DNA from: JBHPGW01 sp042569785
GTDB lineage: Bacteria > Planctomycetota > Phycisphaerae > Sedimentisphaerales > Anaerobacaceae
Reading direction: 5' to 3'
DNA: 39,212 nucleotides
Assembly (NCBI GenBank): GCA_042569785.1
Contig: JBHPGW010000024.1
Coordinates: 1 to 39,212, forward strand
Each line of letters starts with the position of its first letter. Within the stretch, counting starts at the first letter, position 1. The translations under genes were made by a program, and so were the position numbers. Below, piece by piece: positions 38,726 through 39,212 of this stretch. The notes beneath the pieces were generated by a model that was not told the origin of the DNA, ran no database searches, and worked only from the letters and a program-made list of their open reading frames with translations.

Positions 38726-39212
38726 ATGCCGCCTATGAAAGATTCATTAGCACATTTGCCGAAACATAAACGCAGTGAACTCAAGCTCATTGTCGAGAAA
38801 ATCCGTGAACGCATCGAGCCGGAAATGATAATTCTGTATGGCAGCTATGCGCGTGGCGATTACAAAGAACAAAAAGACCTTGCCCCTGATCGCAAGAGTG
38901 GCCATGTATCCGATTACGACATACTCGTTGTAACCAGCGAAAAGAAAACCGCCAGCAATACCAGCTTGTGGAACAATGTTACAAGAAAATGCGACAAGCT
39001 GAATCTCTCAACGCACGGTCGCATAATTGCTCACGATATTCAATACCTCAACATACAGCTTGCCGAAGGCCAATATTTCTTTGCCGACATCAAAAAAGAA
39101 GGTTGTATGCTATACGATTCCGGCAATTATAAACTCGCCCGCAAAAGAAAACTAAAACCTGCCGAACAACAACGAATTGCGCAAGACCACTTTGACCATT
39201 GGTTTACGAGCG
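38726..39212 (+). CDS. Nucleotidyltransferase (MNT-type, possible HEPN fusion), 3' end outside window
   Basis: Open from ATG 38726 (or ATG 38735) to the window end with no stop in 162 codons. Residues about 30-75 contain IILYGSYARGDY and, after a charged insert, SDYDILVV, the GS-x10-12-D-x-D pattern of small nucleotidyltransferases. The last visible residues (QQRIAQDHFDHWFTS) look like the start of a HEPN-type helix that commonly follows in fused HEPN-MNT proteins. Such proteins are typical of toxin-antitoxin or resistance-type systems. No link to magnetosomes; it probably lies outside the cluster. Confidence 0.75.
   Translation, partial: MPPMKDSLAHLPKHKRSELKLIVEKIRERIEPEMIILYGSYARGDYKEQKDLAPDRKSGHVSDYDILVVTSEKKTASNTSLWNNVTRKCDKLNLSTHGRIIAHDIQYLNIQLAEGQYFFADIKKEGCMLYDSGNYKLARKRKLKPAEQQRIAQDHFDHWFTS

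Overview
This window is a large magnetosome gene cluster and its accessory flank, from an uncultured magnetotactic bacterium. Its genes encode an actin-like MamK, a TPR protein MamA, a LemA-type MamQ, MamI, a MamL-like protein, MamB/MamM-type CDF transporters with an N-terminal CxxCxxC, an intact MamE-like trypsin protease and a MamO-like pseudoprotease. None is the classic alphaproteobacterial arrangement. PDZ domains are encoded separately from the proteases, no CXXCH magnetochrome motif occurs in any protein read here, and many neighbours are unknown coiled-coil or HEAT-repeat proteins. Moderate GC, TTG/GTG starts, Lys-rich tails and HEAT repeats would fit a deep lineage such as Planctomycetota, Omnitrophota or Nitrospirota; this is inference and the phylum cannot be fixed from the sequence alone.

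Layout. (a) 0.1-5.3 kb: small basic, coiled-coil and HEAT proteins, with a DUF3870 gene on the minus strand. (b) 5.3-6.9 kb: a gene-poor stretch with a decayed DUF3870 copy and two diverged copies of a structured, terminator-ended RNA. (c) 6.9-10.0 kb: two tiny membrane proteins, then a second set of motif-bearing proteins ending in a 708-residue coiled-coil/HEAT protein. (d) 10.0-11.9 kb: an AT-rich three-gene cassette (unknown, small membrane protein, YaaW/UPF0174) that ends on a relict 3' end of another HEAT gene, so it looks inserted. (e) 11.9-16.2 kb: fixA-fixB-(HTH/Cys-rich gene)-fixC-fixX, a probable electron-bifurcating flavoprotein complex, followed by a YugP-like membrane metalloprotease. 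(f) 17.1-30.9 kb: the mam core, on the plus strand and tightly spaced. (g) 30.9-38.6 kb: a third set of motif/HEAT proteins, a PDZ-PDZ-membrane pyrophosphatase fusion, small helical paralogues, mamK and a Gly/Ala-rich membrane protein. (h) The window ends inside a nucleotidyltransferase gene that is probably chromosomal flank. Related palindromic repeats lie at 16991-17061 and 38635-38697, on either side of the core.

How it may work together. MamI, MamL, MamQ and MamB would shape the membrane and load iron. The MamE/MamO-like pair and three or four PDZ proteins would organise the lumen. MamA, MamK and the coiled-coil/HEAT family would form the coat and chain scaffold. FixABCX, a double NifX-like/Cys-cluster PDZ protein and a rhodanese could replace magnetochromes in redox and iron handling, and the PDZ-tethered pyrophosphatase could set the ion balance of the compartment. 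The most novel signals are: an N-terminal glycine motif shared by at least seven proteins; the PDZ-pyrophosphatase fusion; the TM-PDZ2-NifX-(Cys motif)4-NifX protein; and the duplicated RNA element whose terminator strand has two alternative partners.
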